Origin: a virus
Strand: one strand, 5' to 3'
Virus record (IMG/VR): IMGVR_UViG_3300025646_000132
Span: 1-37,898 of that record
DNA length: 37,898 nt
Part shown: positions 17,663-26,394 of the stretch, in pieces
Numbering within the stretch: position 1 is the stretch's first letter
Layout: each line of letters starts with the position of its first letter
Notes under the pieces: generated by a model
Told to the model about the DNA's origin: nothing
Database searches by the model: none
The model's input: the letters and a program-made list of their open reading frames with translations, nothing else
Made by a program: the position numbers and the translations under genes

Positions 17663-18097
17663 TTATTTCTCCAATGTAAGTTTTATCATCCGATCAGCAT
17701 GAGTTATTAATGGATTTTTCCAGTAACGCTCATCTACATAGTGCTCAGGAAAATAGTTTAAGCTTGAGTGCATACTACGCTGACCTAGGATGTGCAAATA
17801 ATCGCTCTTAATTTTAGAAGATATATTATAGTGAAGCCATCCAGGGCTTGTCATATAACATTGTGGTTCTACTATTTCAAATCTAGATACGATTTTATTA
17901 GGGTATCTTTGTAGATAGCCCTTAGTGAATAAGAATTCAGGTATGTAAGATATATGAAGTTTTCTTCTTAACACTTCAAAATCTGTAGAGATAACACGAT
18001 CTTTTCCTGCAGCGAGAGCAAAAGTAAGAAGCACTTCTGCATCTGGCATACTTTTTGCTGCTTTTTGTATCTCTAGTATATTTAATATTATACGCAT
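17663..18097 (-). CDS. Hypothetical protein (144 aa or 128 aa)
   Basis: No family is recognised. The protein is basic with several Tyr, Trp and His residues, no signal peptide and no clear membrane segment. The start is uncertain: the ATG at 18097 lies inside the promoter core at 18087-18116, so a transcript from that promoter would need the ATG at 18049 (128 aa); read-through from the upstream gene could use 18097. Neither has a good ribosome site. It sits one base from the SSB gene, so a replication-related role is plausible but unproven. Confidence 0.5.
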   Translation of the reverse strand: MRIILNILEIQKAAKSMPDAEVLLTFALAAGKDRVISTDFEVLRRKLHISYIPEFLFTKGYLQRYPNKIVSRFEIVEPQCYMTSPGWLHYNISSKIKSDYLHILGQRSMHSSLNYFPEHYVDERYWKNPLITHADRMIKLTLEK

Positions 18098-18116
18098 TAG
18101 GAGTACGAACTGTCAA
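18087..18116 (-). promoter_or_regulatory. Near-consensus sigma70 promoter
   Basis: On the minus strand TTGACA (18116-18111), 18 bases, then TATAAT (18092-18087): both hexamers match the consensus perfectly. It would drive the 17663 gene, SSB, glycosyltransferase, SbcD/SbcC-like genes and nrdAB. It shares TTGACAGTT and the spacing with the site at 25968-25997. Confidence 0.75.
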
Positions 18117-18118
18117 CT

Positions 18119-19423
18119 TTAAAATGGATTTATATGAAATTGTTGCTGTTTGTACCATTGCAACCTTTTTTCTTGCATATTTTTTACTATAGAACCTTTA
18201 AGCCAAAAATCAACTATAAGAGGAAAACGTTTTTCTTCATGCTCTCGTACAATTCTACCTATACGTTGTTCTAGTTTAGCATAGTTATTTTGTGGGCATG
18301 TAAATAAGATTGTATCAAGTCTATGACAAGAAATACCTTCATCAAATATTTTAGTTGAAAGAATTGCATCTACAGTTTTTCCTGCTCCTGCAAGAATACG
18401 TTCTCTATCTGCATTTTTTGTAGCTCCTACTAACATTTCAGAGCGTTCTAGTTTTGCATTGATTCTCTTAAGCATGTCAATACGCTCAGATATAATTAGC
18501 AAACAACGTCCTTGTGCTATTTTACGTCTAGCTGTATCACATATAAGATTAATATACTCTTCGTTTTGAGCTAATTGATTAAGTCCTAATGCCCAATCTC
18601 TAGCTGGATGCCTGATTCTAAAATTTATATCAGTACGTATAACTTCTACTGCAGGTGTAAGACGTGCTTTATCAACTGCTGTAATTCTATTAGGCCCGAA
18701 GTAATCTGATAAAACAATGTGCATTCCGTCTTTTCTAGTTGGAGTTGCACTGAGTGCTATTTTAGTTCTTGCGCTTAGTCCGTTTACTACTTGGCTAAAC
18801 ATTTCTGCTGGACAGAGATGCGCCTCATCTACAATAACAACTTCGTACCTACGCTGAAGAGGTTCAAGATGATTAATAAGAGTTTTATAAATAGCTACTG
18901 TAATGTCTTGAGGTTCTAAACGCCCATCTCCGATAAAACCAATAGGAACATCTGGAATTAAGACTTTCAGTGCGTCATACCATTGATAAGCTAGTAATTT
19001 AGTGTGTACTACAATTACAGTAGGTTTTGCATTATTAGCAATTAAATAGCAGCCTAAAAAAGTCTTACCCCACCCGCAAGGAGCTTTAATAAGTCCGTTA
19101 TATAGTCTACCGTTTTGAAATATTTTATCAGCTACTTGTTGTTGTTCTGACTTAAGAGTGCCATTAAAAGACCAGTTTCTTCTATCAAAAAGAGGTCTTT
19201 GATCGTTTATGTTTTCGAACTCTATTTTATAAAAGGCACCTGAAGGCACAGAGATTTCTTTAGTCTCTTCATTCTGAGACCATGTTGAAGCAAACTCTTC
19301 TCCGATTTTATAATTAAAAAACTCATAGAATATATCGTCAGCGTCTTTGTACAAATCTTCTGCCGAAAAATAAATTTTATCCGAGATCTTAGCGTTTTTT
19401 AGAGAGAATTTTTTGTTATTCAT
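18119..19423 (-). CDS. UvsW-like SF2 DNA helicase
   Basis: 434 residues with superfamily 2 motifs: Walker A A-P-C-G-W-G-K-T at 114-121, D199-E-A-H202, S225-A-T227, and near the end I-F-D-E-G and Q-R-I-G-R. T4 UvsW and related proteins remodel branched DNA and forks and help switch to recombination-dependent replication. The start overlaps the preceding stop (ATGA at 19420-19423). A short N-terminal domain of about 85 residues precedes the helicase core. Confidence 0.85.
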   Translation of the reverse strand: MNNKKFSLKNAKISDKIYFSAEDLYKDADDIFYEFFNYKIGEEFASTWSQNEETKEISVPSGAFYKIEFENINDQRPLFDRRNWSFNGTLKSEQQQVADKIFQNGRLYNGLIKAPCGWGKTFLGCYLIANNAKPTVIVVHTKLLAYQWYDALKVLIPDVPIGFIGDGRLEPQDITVAIYKTLINHLEPLQRRYEVVIVDEAHLCPAEMFSQVVNGLSARTKIALSATPTRKDGMHIVLSDYFGPNRITAVDKARLTPAVEVIRTDINFRIRHPARDWALGLNQLAQNEEYINLICDTARRKIAQGRCLLIISERIDMLKRINAKLERSEMLVGATKNADRERILAGAGKTVDAILSTKIFDEGISCHRLDTILFTCPQNNYAKLEQRIGRIVREHEEKRFPLIVDFWLKGSIVKNMQEKRLQWYKQQQFHINPF

Positions 19424-19938
19424 AGTTTAATTCTATCCTTTCGTTTATAGAAAGGGCTAAAGTCATAAATATGCCAACAAAAATCTACGTATACCACTCC
19501 TACCCATAAGTTTTTTAAATCTTGAAAATCAATTAAAAACTCTGGTAGCTCGAATGGGTGACTTATTCCTTCTAGCCAAAAAGCGTTTTTTCGTATCTTT
19601 ATAACTTTTCTATAGCTCAATCTAAATTCTTTGTAAGCGCTGTCAAAGTAGTGAATTTTATTGGCACTGTCATAGCCCCATCTAGATCTACTAAGTAATA
19701 AAGCACTTAAATTAGTACATGTAAAATCATAGTCTATTACTTTATAAGGCCCTAGCCTCATAATTTCTAATCTACGAGGATACGTAGCATTTATAGATAA
19801 ATCATCTACTAGTATTAAGTTATCTTCTTTACCACTGCTAGGCACTACAAAAATTTTATTCTGTTTATAGACTTCACTTTGGGGAGTCTTTTTTGTAGTA
19901 AAAATAGGAAATTGAATACCGTAAAACTTACTTCTCAT
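19420..19938 (-). CDS. Hypothetical protein (172 aa)
   Basis: No recognisable family. The protein is basic and rich in Tyr, Phe, Trp and Ile, with no signal peptide or clear transmembrane segment. It overlaps its neighbours on both sides (11 bases with the 47-aa gene, 4 bases with the helicase), so it belongs to the replication operon. A role alongside the UvsW-like helicase is inferred only from this coupling. Confidence 0.5.
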   Translation of the reverse strand: MRSKFYGIQFPIFTTKKTPQSEVYKQNKIFVVPSSGKEDNLILVDDLSINATYPRRLEIMRLGPYKVIDYDFTCTNLSALLLSRSRWGYDSANKIHYFDSAYKEFRLSYRKVIKIRKNAFWLEGISHPFELPEFLIDFQDLKNLWVGVVYVDFCWHIYDFSPFYKRKDRIKL

Positions 19939-20071
19939 GTCTAATACTAGAGGTTGCTTTTAAACTTTTACAGTTCTTACAGTATACTAGCTTAACTACA
20001 TAACGAGCGTCTTCAACATAGATAACATGTTGAGTACTTTCAATTATAGTATTTGCACAGCAACTAGTCAT
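19928..20071 (-). CDS. Zinc-ribbon-like small protein (47 aa)
   Basis: A 47-residue reading frame exactly fills the gap between its neighbours: ATG at 20071 overlaps the upstream stop by 8 bases, and its stop overlaps the next start by 11. It has two pairs of cysteines, C4-C5 near the start and Y-C-K-N-C about 26 residues later, suggesting a small zinc-binding knuckle. Overlapping ends and Cys spacing support a real gene; its function is unknown. Confidence 0.55.
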   Translation of the reverse strand: MTSCCANTIIESTQHVIYVEDARYVVKLVYCKNCKSLKATSSIRHEK

Positions 20072-20687
20072 AGCCTCTCTCTTCTAACCAAGATAATATA
20101 TCTGGGTCATTCCAACTCTCTTCACTTAACCAGTTTTTATAATCTGTTTTGTCTAAACTAATATGATTGGGATGAAAATGAGTTCTACGATCCTCTCGTA
20201 CAGTAAGAGTATCTACAAATTTTTTAACTGCATGAATGTTATGACATTCTATTAATATATCTACAACATCTTTAGGAAGTAGTAGGTTAAGAGAACTTAG
20301 TATTTTTTTAATACCTAGTTCTATATTTATAATATCTTCTTCATAGCGTAATTCATAGATAGAAAGATGTTCCTTTTCTACTCTATTTTTAACAGCTCTA
20401 TCAGTCCTAACTAGAAAACACATAAACTCTTTAGCTGTTTTAGTTCTAATTGACGGATGTTGGAAGTTATGCTCTGTCCAGCCCCGTTTTCGCATAAAAG
20501 AGGCTGTACAGTTTCTTATATCTCTATAAGAATAAATGTTTAAGTCAGAGTGAAATATAGGTATTCCTAACCAGTGTTCATGATGTTTTACTACATTATC
20601 TTTTACTAATCCTTCTACTATTAGCTGTCGAACAATGTTATAGATAACAGTAGACCCACTTCTGTATAATCCGTTTACATAAATCAT
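20064..20687 (-). CDS. Sulfotransferase-like protein (207 aa)
   Basis: The N-terminus G-L-Y-R9-S-G-S-T13 matches the 5'-phosphosulfate-binding loop of sulfotransferases, and Y-R55-D-I-R-N-C-T-A-S63 matches the 3'-phosphate-binding segment (R and S nine and one before and after R-D). Such enzymes transfer sulfate from PAPS to a carbohydrate or other hydroxyl. The gene overlaps the polA stop by four bases and so is translated within the replication operon, an unexpected place. The acceptor is unknown; a P-loop kinase is a less likely alternative because no Walker A G-K-S/T is present. Confidence 0.65.
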   Translation of the reverse strand: MIYVNGLYRSGSTVIYNIVRQLIVEGLVKDNVVKHHEHWLGIPIFHSDLNIYSYRDIRNCTASFMRKRGWTEHNFQHPSIRTKTAKEFMCFLVRTDRAVKNRVEKEHLSIYELRYEEDIINIELGIKKILSSLNLLLPKDVVDILIECHNIHAVKKFVDTLTVREDRRTHFHPNHISLDKTDYKNWLSEESWNDPDILSWLEERGYD

Positions 20688-22921
20688 GTATAGCCTTTCA
20701 ACTCTCCCCAGCTAGGTCCTACCTCAATATCAACTTTAATAGGTTTACCAGGAATAAATACTCCACGATCTCTTTGAAGATTTGATCGCAGAGTATTAAC
20801 ATAGGCGTCTAGCATGTCTTCACGTACTTCAGCAACTGTAGAGTCATGAACTGTTGCAAATATTCTTACAGAGTCTTGTAGATTATTTTGCTGTACCCAA
20901 TCAACAGTATCAATAATACCTAGTAGGTTAATATCAGAAGCAACAGATTGAATTAAAAAATTAAGACCTGAACGTTCTGCATGAGCAGCTACACCTTTAG
21001 AATCAGCTCCCGCTTCAGGGAGACGACGTTTGCGACCAAATTCGCTGTAGGTAAAATGGTTGTCTTTAATAAATTTAATATTAGAGTCAATCCAAATCTT
21101 CAGATCGCGTGCCTGATTAAAATATAGTTTAATAAAACGCTTAGCTTCTTCCATAGATACGTTTGCAGTTTCTGCAATTTTAGAAGGTCCAGCTCCGTAT
21201 AGAATACCAAAAGTAATAGCTTTGGCATTTTGACGTTGTTCAGGGTATAGATCTTTTACTTCTTCTATCTCACATGGCAGTTTAAACATGCCATGAGCCA
21301 CGTAAGAGTGGAAGTCTAGTTCTTCTACGAAAGCTCGTTGTAAAAACTTATCTTTAGCCAAAGCAGCAGCGACATATACCTCAGCAGTACCAAGGTCTGC
21401 TTGTACAATTTTATAACCAGGAGCTGCGCGAAAGAACTTTTTAATACCAGAATCTTTGTCTCGTGGAAGGTTTTGATAGTTTAACACACCGGACGACGAT
21501 AGTCGTCCTGCGGCAGTGCCTATAATATTAAACGATGATCGTAGACGCATATCATCATCTACACCTTCACGAATATTCTTAATATATGTAGTAGAAAGTT
21601 TTACTTTCTTACGGAGATCAAGAATTGCATCCGCTAACGGATTGTTTAGTTCCCCTAGAACTTCTGCATCTGTAGATAGCGCTCCAGTGCTAGTTTTTTT
21701 AGAGCTTTTCAACTTCATAATATTAAAAAGAACATCACGAAGATGATAAGTGCTATTAGGGTTAAATGTTTTTTTCTGCTGATCTTCAAAGATTTTAATA
21801 GCTGGGTGCATAGAAATTTCAGCCATACACTCTTCAATATCAATGCGGAAGTCAGATTCAATAGATTCAAGAACAGAAAGATCAATTGGACCTCCTGTAT
21901 CTTCTAAATACATTAATGCACGAGTAGCCGGTTTAAGAATATTTTCATATACATTCTTAAAGTTTTTATTTTTATCAATGATAGGTTTGAATTTAGTATA
22001 AAGCTGAAAAGTAGCATCAGCATCTTTACAAGCATAAGGAGCTAGAATTTCAATGGGAAGCATTCCATAGTTAAAATCTGCTAGTAGAATTTTGTTTTTG
22101 CGACAAAACTCTTTCTTGTACTCATGCAAGTCTTTATCATAGTCACCTAAATCTGTAAACTTCATTGCAAGCTCTTTTAGACCGTGAGAGCCTACAGTTT
22201 CGTCAAGACAGTAGTGCATAAGAATAGTATCCTCAAAAAGAGGAAACTCAAACTTTAGCTGCTTGTATAAAAATTGAACGTCGAACTTTGCATTGTGCAG
22301 AACAGTGGTTTTAGAACGAAATAACGCATCTACTTCATCATAGAACTCTTCAATTACATCACAGGCGACAAAGACACCTTGGTGAGGACGAGAAGATAGA
22401 GCGACGCCAATAACTGAGCCTTTACGTGCACTTAGAGCCGTAGTCTCAATATCGCATACAAGAACGTCTGCTTTTTTAAACTGTTCTAGATAAGGAAGAA
22501 AATCTTCTGCAGTGTCAATATATGCATAGTCTTTTTCATATTTAATAGAAGCTTCACCTGCTACAATACTTTTTATCTTATCAAAACTCTTTTGAAGTTC
22601 GACTTTATACTGTGGTTTAATAGAAAGCATATTTGGATCAATGATAGGAATATACTTATCATTAACTACTTGACCAGCATACTTTAGAATACCTGTAAGA
22701 CCGCAGGTGTACTTTAGAGACTCTGCACCAACAGGGCTAATAATATCGTAACCATCTAGAACGTTAAGGTCTAGAGTGACATCTTTCTTTAGAATCTTTT
22801 CTTTTGGCTCTGAAGATAAGTAAAAAACATCAAAATCTAGCCCTTTAGAGAAAGATCGTAGTTTTACAGGGGTATCCTGTTTTATAGGTGAGCTTAGTAC
22901 ATAGGCTAGTTTAAGTGTCAT
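20684..22921 (-). CDS. polA: Family A DNA polymerase with 3'-5' exonuclease
   Basis: 745 residues from the ATG at 22921, chosen because GGAGAAG lies just ahead; an in-frame TTG at 22933 includes that site. The exonuclease motif D157-I-E159 is near residue 157. The polymerase has motif A D509 (Q-A-D-L-G), an O-helix with R563, K567, F571 and Y575, and V-H692-D693-S. F571 equals Phe762 of E. coli Pol I, often linked to virulent phages. There is no 5'-3' exonuclease domain, which is supplied by the separate gene at 7746. Confidence 0.95.
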   Translation of the reverse strand: MTLKLAYVLSSPIKQDTPVKLRSFSKGLDFDVFYLSSEPKEKILKKDVTLDLNVLDGYDIISPVGAESLKYTCGLTGILKYAGQVVNDKYIPIIDPNMLSIKPQYKVELQKSFDKIKSIVAGEASIKYEKDYAYIDTAEDFLPYLEQFKKADVLVCDIETTALSARKGSVIGVALSSRPHQGVFVACDVIEEFYDEVDALFRSKTTVLHNAKFDVQFLYKQLKFEFPLFEDTILMHYCLDETVGSHGLKELAMKFTDLGDYDKDLHEYKKEFCRKNKILLADFNYGMLPIEILAPYACKDADATFQLYTKFKPIIDKNKNFKNVYENILKPATRALMYLEDTGGPIDLSVLESIESDFRIDIEECMAEISMHPAIKIFEDQQKKTFNPNSTYHLRDVLFNIMKLKSSKKTSTGALSTDAEVLGELNNPLADAILDLRKKVKLSTTYIKNIREGVDDDMRLRSSFNIIGTAAGRLSSSGVLNYQNLPRDKDSGIKKFFRAAPGYKIVQADLGTAEVYVAAALAKDKFLQRAFVEELDFHSYVAHGMFKLPCEIEEVKDLYPEQRQNAKAITFGILYGAGPSKIAETANVSMEEAKRFIKLYFNQARDLKIWIDSNIKFIKDNHFTYSEFGRKRRLPEAGADSKGVAAHAERSGLNFLIQSVASDINLLGIIDTVDWVQQNNLQDSVRIFATVHDSTVAEVREDMLDAYVNTLRSNLQRDRGVFIPGKPIKVDIEVGPSWGELKGYT

Positions 22922-23795
22922 ATTCTTCTCCAAATAACATCATTAATTCTTCTTTAGTCATATCTCCAGGATCTCTGCCTTCAGGCGGATATATTATTTC
23001 CGTTTCAATATCTTTTGCTTCCAACAACGATTGGATGGCTTCTGCAGCTTTTCTTCCACTTACGTCGTTATCCATAAATATGATAGCGTGCTTACATCCT
23101 GCATCATCTATAACTTTTGCTTTTTCTTGTTTAAAATTGTTTGTTCCAAATATACATACAGTATTTTTATATCCATGTTGCCATAAGTTTAACATATCAA
23201 ATAACCCTTCGACAAGAATTAAATGACTTTTATTTTTAATTTTATCTAAGGGAAATAGCAGATCAGATACTTTTGCATTAACTGGTTTTCTCATATACCT
23301 AGGACTATTAGTTTTAACATTAAGAAGCTTATAGCGTCCTTCAATAAAACGTATCTTCCCAGATTGATAAACTGGAAAGCATATATAATCAGCTAATCCG
23401 TGTTGAGAGGTTGTAAAAGCTTCAAACTCTTTTATAGTACTACTATCAACTCCTTTAAAATCAAAATTAAAGTTAATAGCATCTCCAGGAATTTCAATAT
23501 CAAGCTTAAAATATTTATTGTGTAATTTGTCTTTTAGCTTTTTTATCTTATATGTCTGCTTAGTTTCAATCTCAATAGATTCATCTTCATGTATAGCTTT
23601 TAACAGTTTTTTATATGAACCACCAAAGCCACAAGAGAAGCAATGAAATACATTTTTATCTAAGTCAAATCGCATACTAGGATTTGCATCTTCATGCAAT
23701 CCGCTAACACACTTGATTAGTATTTCATTTTTCTTATTAGGATTTACTGTATACTCAATTTGTTTTTTATTAAGAATAGAAAAGAGATCATGCAT
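22911..23795 (-). CDS. DNA primase (zinc + TOPRIM)
   Basis: 294 residues. The N-terminal zinc site is C29, H34, C52, C55 (H-C-F-S-C-G), followed by a TOPRIM core with E196 (L-V-E-G) and D242-x-D244 (F-M-D-N-D). This is the primase half of a T7 gp4 / bacterial DnaG-type enzyme made as a separate polypeptide. Its start overlaps the helicase stop by one base (TAATG), so primase and helicase are coupled in translation. It makes RNA primers for lagging-strand synthesis. Confidence 0.92.
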   Translation of the reverse strand: MHDLFSILNKKQIEYTVNPNKKNEILIKCVSGLHEDANPSMRFDLDKNVFHCFSCGFGGSYKKLLKAIHEDESIEIETKQTYKIKKLKDKLHNKYFKLDIEIPGDAINFNFDFKGVDSSTIKEFEAFTTSQHGLADYICFPVYQSGKIRFIEGRYKLLNVKTNSPRYMRKPVNAKVSDLLFPLDKIKNKSHLILVEGLFDMLNLWQHGYKNTVCIFGTNNFKQEKAKVIDDAGCKHAIIFMDNDVSGRKAAEAIQSLLEAKDIETEIIYPPEGRDPGDMTKEELMMLFGEEYDT

Positions 23796-25171
23796 TAACC
23801 AAGATCCCTCCCCTGTTCTTTTTCATCGTCACCATATTTGTTAAGAATACGACCACTAATAGCTTTAGATTTGTTTGAGTCAATGCGTAAACAATTCCAA
23901 TCCATATGTACATTGAATTTCATTGCTTTACCATTACGAATTTTAGCTGTTTCAAAAGGTAAAGCATTTGGATCTTCGTTTAAGTCACTAGGCATAAATC
24001 TAAAACTCTTATCGGCAGAGTCTAGCACACCTTTAGCAAAACGAGCCTCACCAGAGGCATCAATCTGGTAAGGTGATAACATAATAACTTTATACTTGCG
24101 AGCTAGAGTTTTTAGAGAATCTGAAATACCGATTTGAGATTTCCAATCCATTCGATCTTCTACCTTAACAATATTAAGATAATCAACAACACACATTTTA
24201 ACATCATACTTAGTACTCATCATATTTAGATAATGATCAATACGTGCTAAACTTAGTTGAACATCGTCAATAATATGAAATCTATGCTCTTTAAAAGGCA
24301 CAGCGTTTTGCTTTAGCTCTCTATCAAACTCTACAAAACTACCACTTTTTAATAGCTTAGAATAAAGAGCGTCTGCTTCTTCTCCAGGTTTATAAAAAGT
24401 ATCTAGCTTAGCTTTTGCTACAGCTAGTTTTTCTTCTGTTGAAAGTTTGTTAAGCATAAAGTTGCTAAAAGGTACTCGACTAATCATACTCATAAGTCGA
24501 TAGTATACTTCTACATATCGCATCTCAATACTCATAAACATAACTGAATTACCTAGTAAAAAGTTATTCAGAGCCATGTTTAGAGTAATAATTGACTTAC
24601 CTGATCCTCTTCTTCCACCAAATAGAATAAGTTCTTGTAGGCCAAAACCGCCGTTTGCAGCATCAAATTCTGAACTTAATCCACTTGGATACATAACAAA
24701 GTTTTCTTCTGTGGGAACTGTTTCAATAGTTGCCACATCAAATAACTCTTCGCCTTCAGGAATAAATTTTTGAACAGATAGTACGTGTTCTTGTAGTTTA
24801 TCAATAATTTCAGTTTGTTCAAGATTATCTAGATCATCAATGAACTTATCAATAAAAGAAATAGTTTCTTCTCGAATATAGTAGTCTTGTAGCTGTGCAG
24901 CAATAAAATTAGAGTCTACATTATTTTCTCCTTCGAGAGCTGTAGACATAATTTCGCGATACAAGTAGTCTTTAGCCGACTCTTGTTTCTGTATTTCATA
25001 AAACTCCTGTAGGGAAGGAATTCTAAGTTGTTTTGTATAGAAAGAGTTAATTTTCCTGAATAAAATAAGATTATTACCAGTGAAGTATTTATTCACTAGC
25101 TTATTATAGAAATCAGGACTTTGAGTTGTTAACAGCCTTTTTAAGGCCAACTTCTGTAAATCTACTGCCAT
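23795..25171 (-). CDS. DnaB-like replicative helicase
   Basis: 458 residues. A helical N-terminal region of about 150 residues is followed by a RecA-like core with Walker A G-R-R-G-S-G-K192-S193 and a Walker B ending V-V-D-Y. This matches T4 gp41 / T7 gp4C hexameric helicases. It unwinds DNA at the phage fork and interacts with the primase encoded just downstream. The start lies directly after the stop of the HTH gene. Confidence 0.92.
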   Translation of the reverse strand: MAVDLQKLALKRLLTTQSPDFYNKLVNKYFTGNNLILFRKINSFYTKQLRIPSLQEFYEIQKQESAKDYLYREIMSTALEGENNVDSNFIAAQLQDYYIREETISFIDKFIDDLDNLEQTEIIDKLQEHVLSVQKFIPEGEELFDVATIETVPTEENFVMYPSGLSSEFDAANGGFGLQELILFGGRRGSGKSIITLNMALNNFLLGNSVMFMSIEMRYVEVYYRLMSMISRVPFSNFMLNKLSTEEKLAVAKAKLDTFYKPGEEADALYSKLLKSGSFVEFDRELKQNAVPFKEHRFHIIDDVQLSLARIDHYLNMMSTKYDVKMCVVDYLNIVKVEDRMDWKSQIGISDSLKTLARKYKVIMLSPYQIDASGEARFAKGVLDSADKSFRFMPSDLNEDPNALPFETAKIRNGKAMKFNVHMDWNCLRIDSNKSKAISGRILNKYGDDEKEQGRDLG

Positions 25172-25939
25172 TTATTTTGTAATTACCGGAAATAGTTCAT
25201 GTCTAGGAATCCCCATTCTCCAGTGACTTGCATCACCTTCAATCCAGAGATCATATGATTCTCTACCATATTGTTCGATATGAGTTTCTACAGATCGAAT
25301 AATATTTTTAACTGCACTTAGTTTCATCATAGTAAGATCTTCTAGAATCCAGTAAATCTCATAATGAATACCTTCTTTAGGTTCTGAGTATTTAGAGTTA
25401 GGAGTCCAAGGATACATTTCTACATACTTTTGTAGACCTGAACGTAGCCATTCTACATACTCTTCATCTCTCACTCTTGTAATTGTGGCAAAACAATTAG
25501 AAGGGCCATGAAAAACTCTATCATTAACCTTAAACTTTATGTCAAGGTCTTGAACAACGTGATCTGTTTGTGCAGCTGCATTCTTCTTACGGGCGCGAAT
25601 CGGAACGCCTACTTCAAGAAGAAAACTTTTAACTTTTTGAGAAGAGATATAGTTACGTTCTGCAATAGAAGTAACAGTTTCTCCTTCTTGATAATCCTTA
25701 GCCATCTGACGCTTTTCAGCTTCAGTGAACTCTTTTTGTTTAGCCATTTTCTTGAGTTGAACAAGTCTCTCTTGTTTCTCAAGAAAGTCATTAATAATAT
25801 TGTCCAATCTCTTAGTATTATATGCAATACCAAGATGCTCACAAATTGCTTTTTTAGTTTTATTAGTTTTCATCATCCAAATGGCTTGACGAATTTTAGC
25901 CTCTGGAATTTCATCAGACTTATCTTTTTTAAGAGCCAT
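25172..25939 (-). CDS. Helix-turn-helix protein before the helicase (255 aa)
   Basis: Two helix-turn-helix-like segments can be seen, at about 14-50 (K-K-A-I-C-E-H-L-G-I) and 70-110 (T-V-T-S-I-A-E-R-N-Y-I-S). They are followed by a C-terminal domain of about 125 residues with several Trp and Tyr that I do not recognise. First gene of the replication operon, under the near-consensus promoter at 25968-25997. Likely roles are a transcriptional regulator or an origin-binding/helicase-loading factor; the sequence does not decide between them. Confidence 0.6.
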   Translation of the reverse strand: MALKKDKSDEIPEAKIRQAIWMMKTNKTKKAICEHLGIAYNTKRLDNIINDFLEKQERLVQLKKMAKQKEFTEAEKRQMAKDYQEGETVTSIAERNYISSQKVKSFLLEVGVPIRARKKNAAAQTDHVVQDLDIKFKVNDRVFHGPSNCFATITRVRDEEYVEWLRSGLQKYVEMYPWTPNSKYSEPKEGIHYEIYWILEDLTMMKLSAVKNIIRSVETHIEQYGRESYDLWIEGDASHWRMGIPRHELFPVITK

Positions 25940-25967
25940 AGGTAGTCCCCACTTATTTGTATAGTTA

Positions 25968-25997
25968 ATTATATGTTAAAAACTGGGTAACTGTCAA
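25968..25997 (-). promoter_or_regulatory. Near-consensus sigma70 promoter of the replication operon
   Basis: On the minus strand TTGACA (25997-25992), 18 bases, TATAAT (25973-25968). Both hexamers match the consensus. The first nine bases (TTGACAGTT) equal those of the promoter at 18087-18116. Confidence 0.8.
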
Positions 25998-26005
25998 TAT
26001 ATAAA

Positions 26006-26323
26006 TTAATTTATTTGATACTGATAGGCATCTGGTATAAAGTATAAGTCATTAGAAACCTCTCTCACTAGTCCAGTTTTTGTGTAAACACAAGTGAAAA
26101 CCTTAGCTATTACAGGTTCTGTTCGAAGAATGTATTCTAATTCAAAACTTCCTTGATAATTAGATACTAGCCTATCTTTCTCATCTTTATCTTCTATTTC
26201 TGGATAAAAACGTTTAATTAAGTGCATAAAATAATAACGCCTATCTTCATCAGATAGCGCTAAAATATCTTCTAACTTTTCGATAGGTAAATCTTTAAGG
26301 AAAAAGGAAATGTCGTTGCTCAA
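26006..26323 (-). CDS. Hypothetical acidic protein (105 aa)
   Basis: 105 residues, acidic, rich in Tyr, Phe and Leu, with no known motif and no membrane segment. It starts with TTG at 26323; AGGAG lies at a proper distance, and no ATG is available nearby. The gene begins only about a dozen bases after the run of T in the terminator of the 26395 gene, so it is probably expressed by limited read-through or from a promoter not obvious to me. Confidence 0.5.
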   Translation of the reverse strand: MSNDISFFLKDLPIEKLEDILALSDEDRRYYFMHLIKRFYPEIEDKDEKDRLVSNYQGSFELEYILRTEPVIAKVFTCVYTKTGLVREVSNDLYFIPDAYQYQIN

Positions 26324-26335
26324 ATAAGTACTCCT

Positions 26336-26372
26336 ACTATAAAAAAAGGCACGACATTGCTGTCGTGCCTTT
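26336..26372 (-). terminator. Strong intrinsic terminator
   Basis: A 12-bp perfect stem (AAAGGCACGACA / TGTCGTGCCTTT, 4-base loop) is followed on the minus strand by seven T. It ends the transcript of the 231-aa HTH protein. Confidence 0.9.
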
Positions 26373-26394
26373 CAGCTGTTCTCAGACTATGAGA

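Noticed and set aside
20064-20687. P-loop kinase
   Set aside because: No G-K-S/T Walker A is present; R-S-G-S-T and the R-D/S pair fit a sulfotransferase better.
25508-25945. Long plus-strand frame opposite the HTH gene
   Set aside because: The minus-strand gene has a promoter, HTH motifs and a fit with the operon; the opposite frame has none and is rich in Phe, Leu and Ser, as expected of a shadow.
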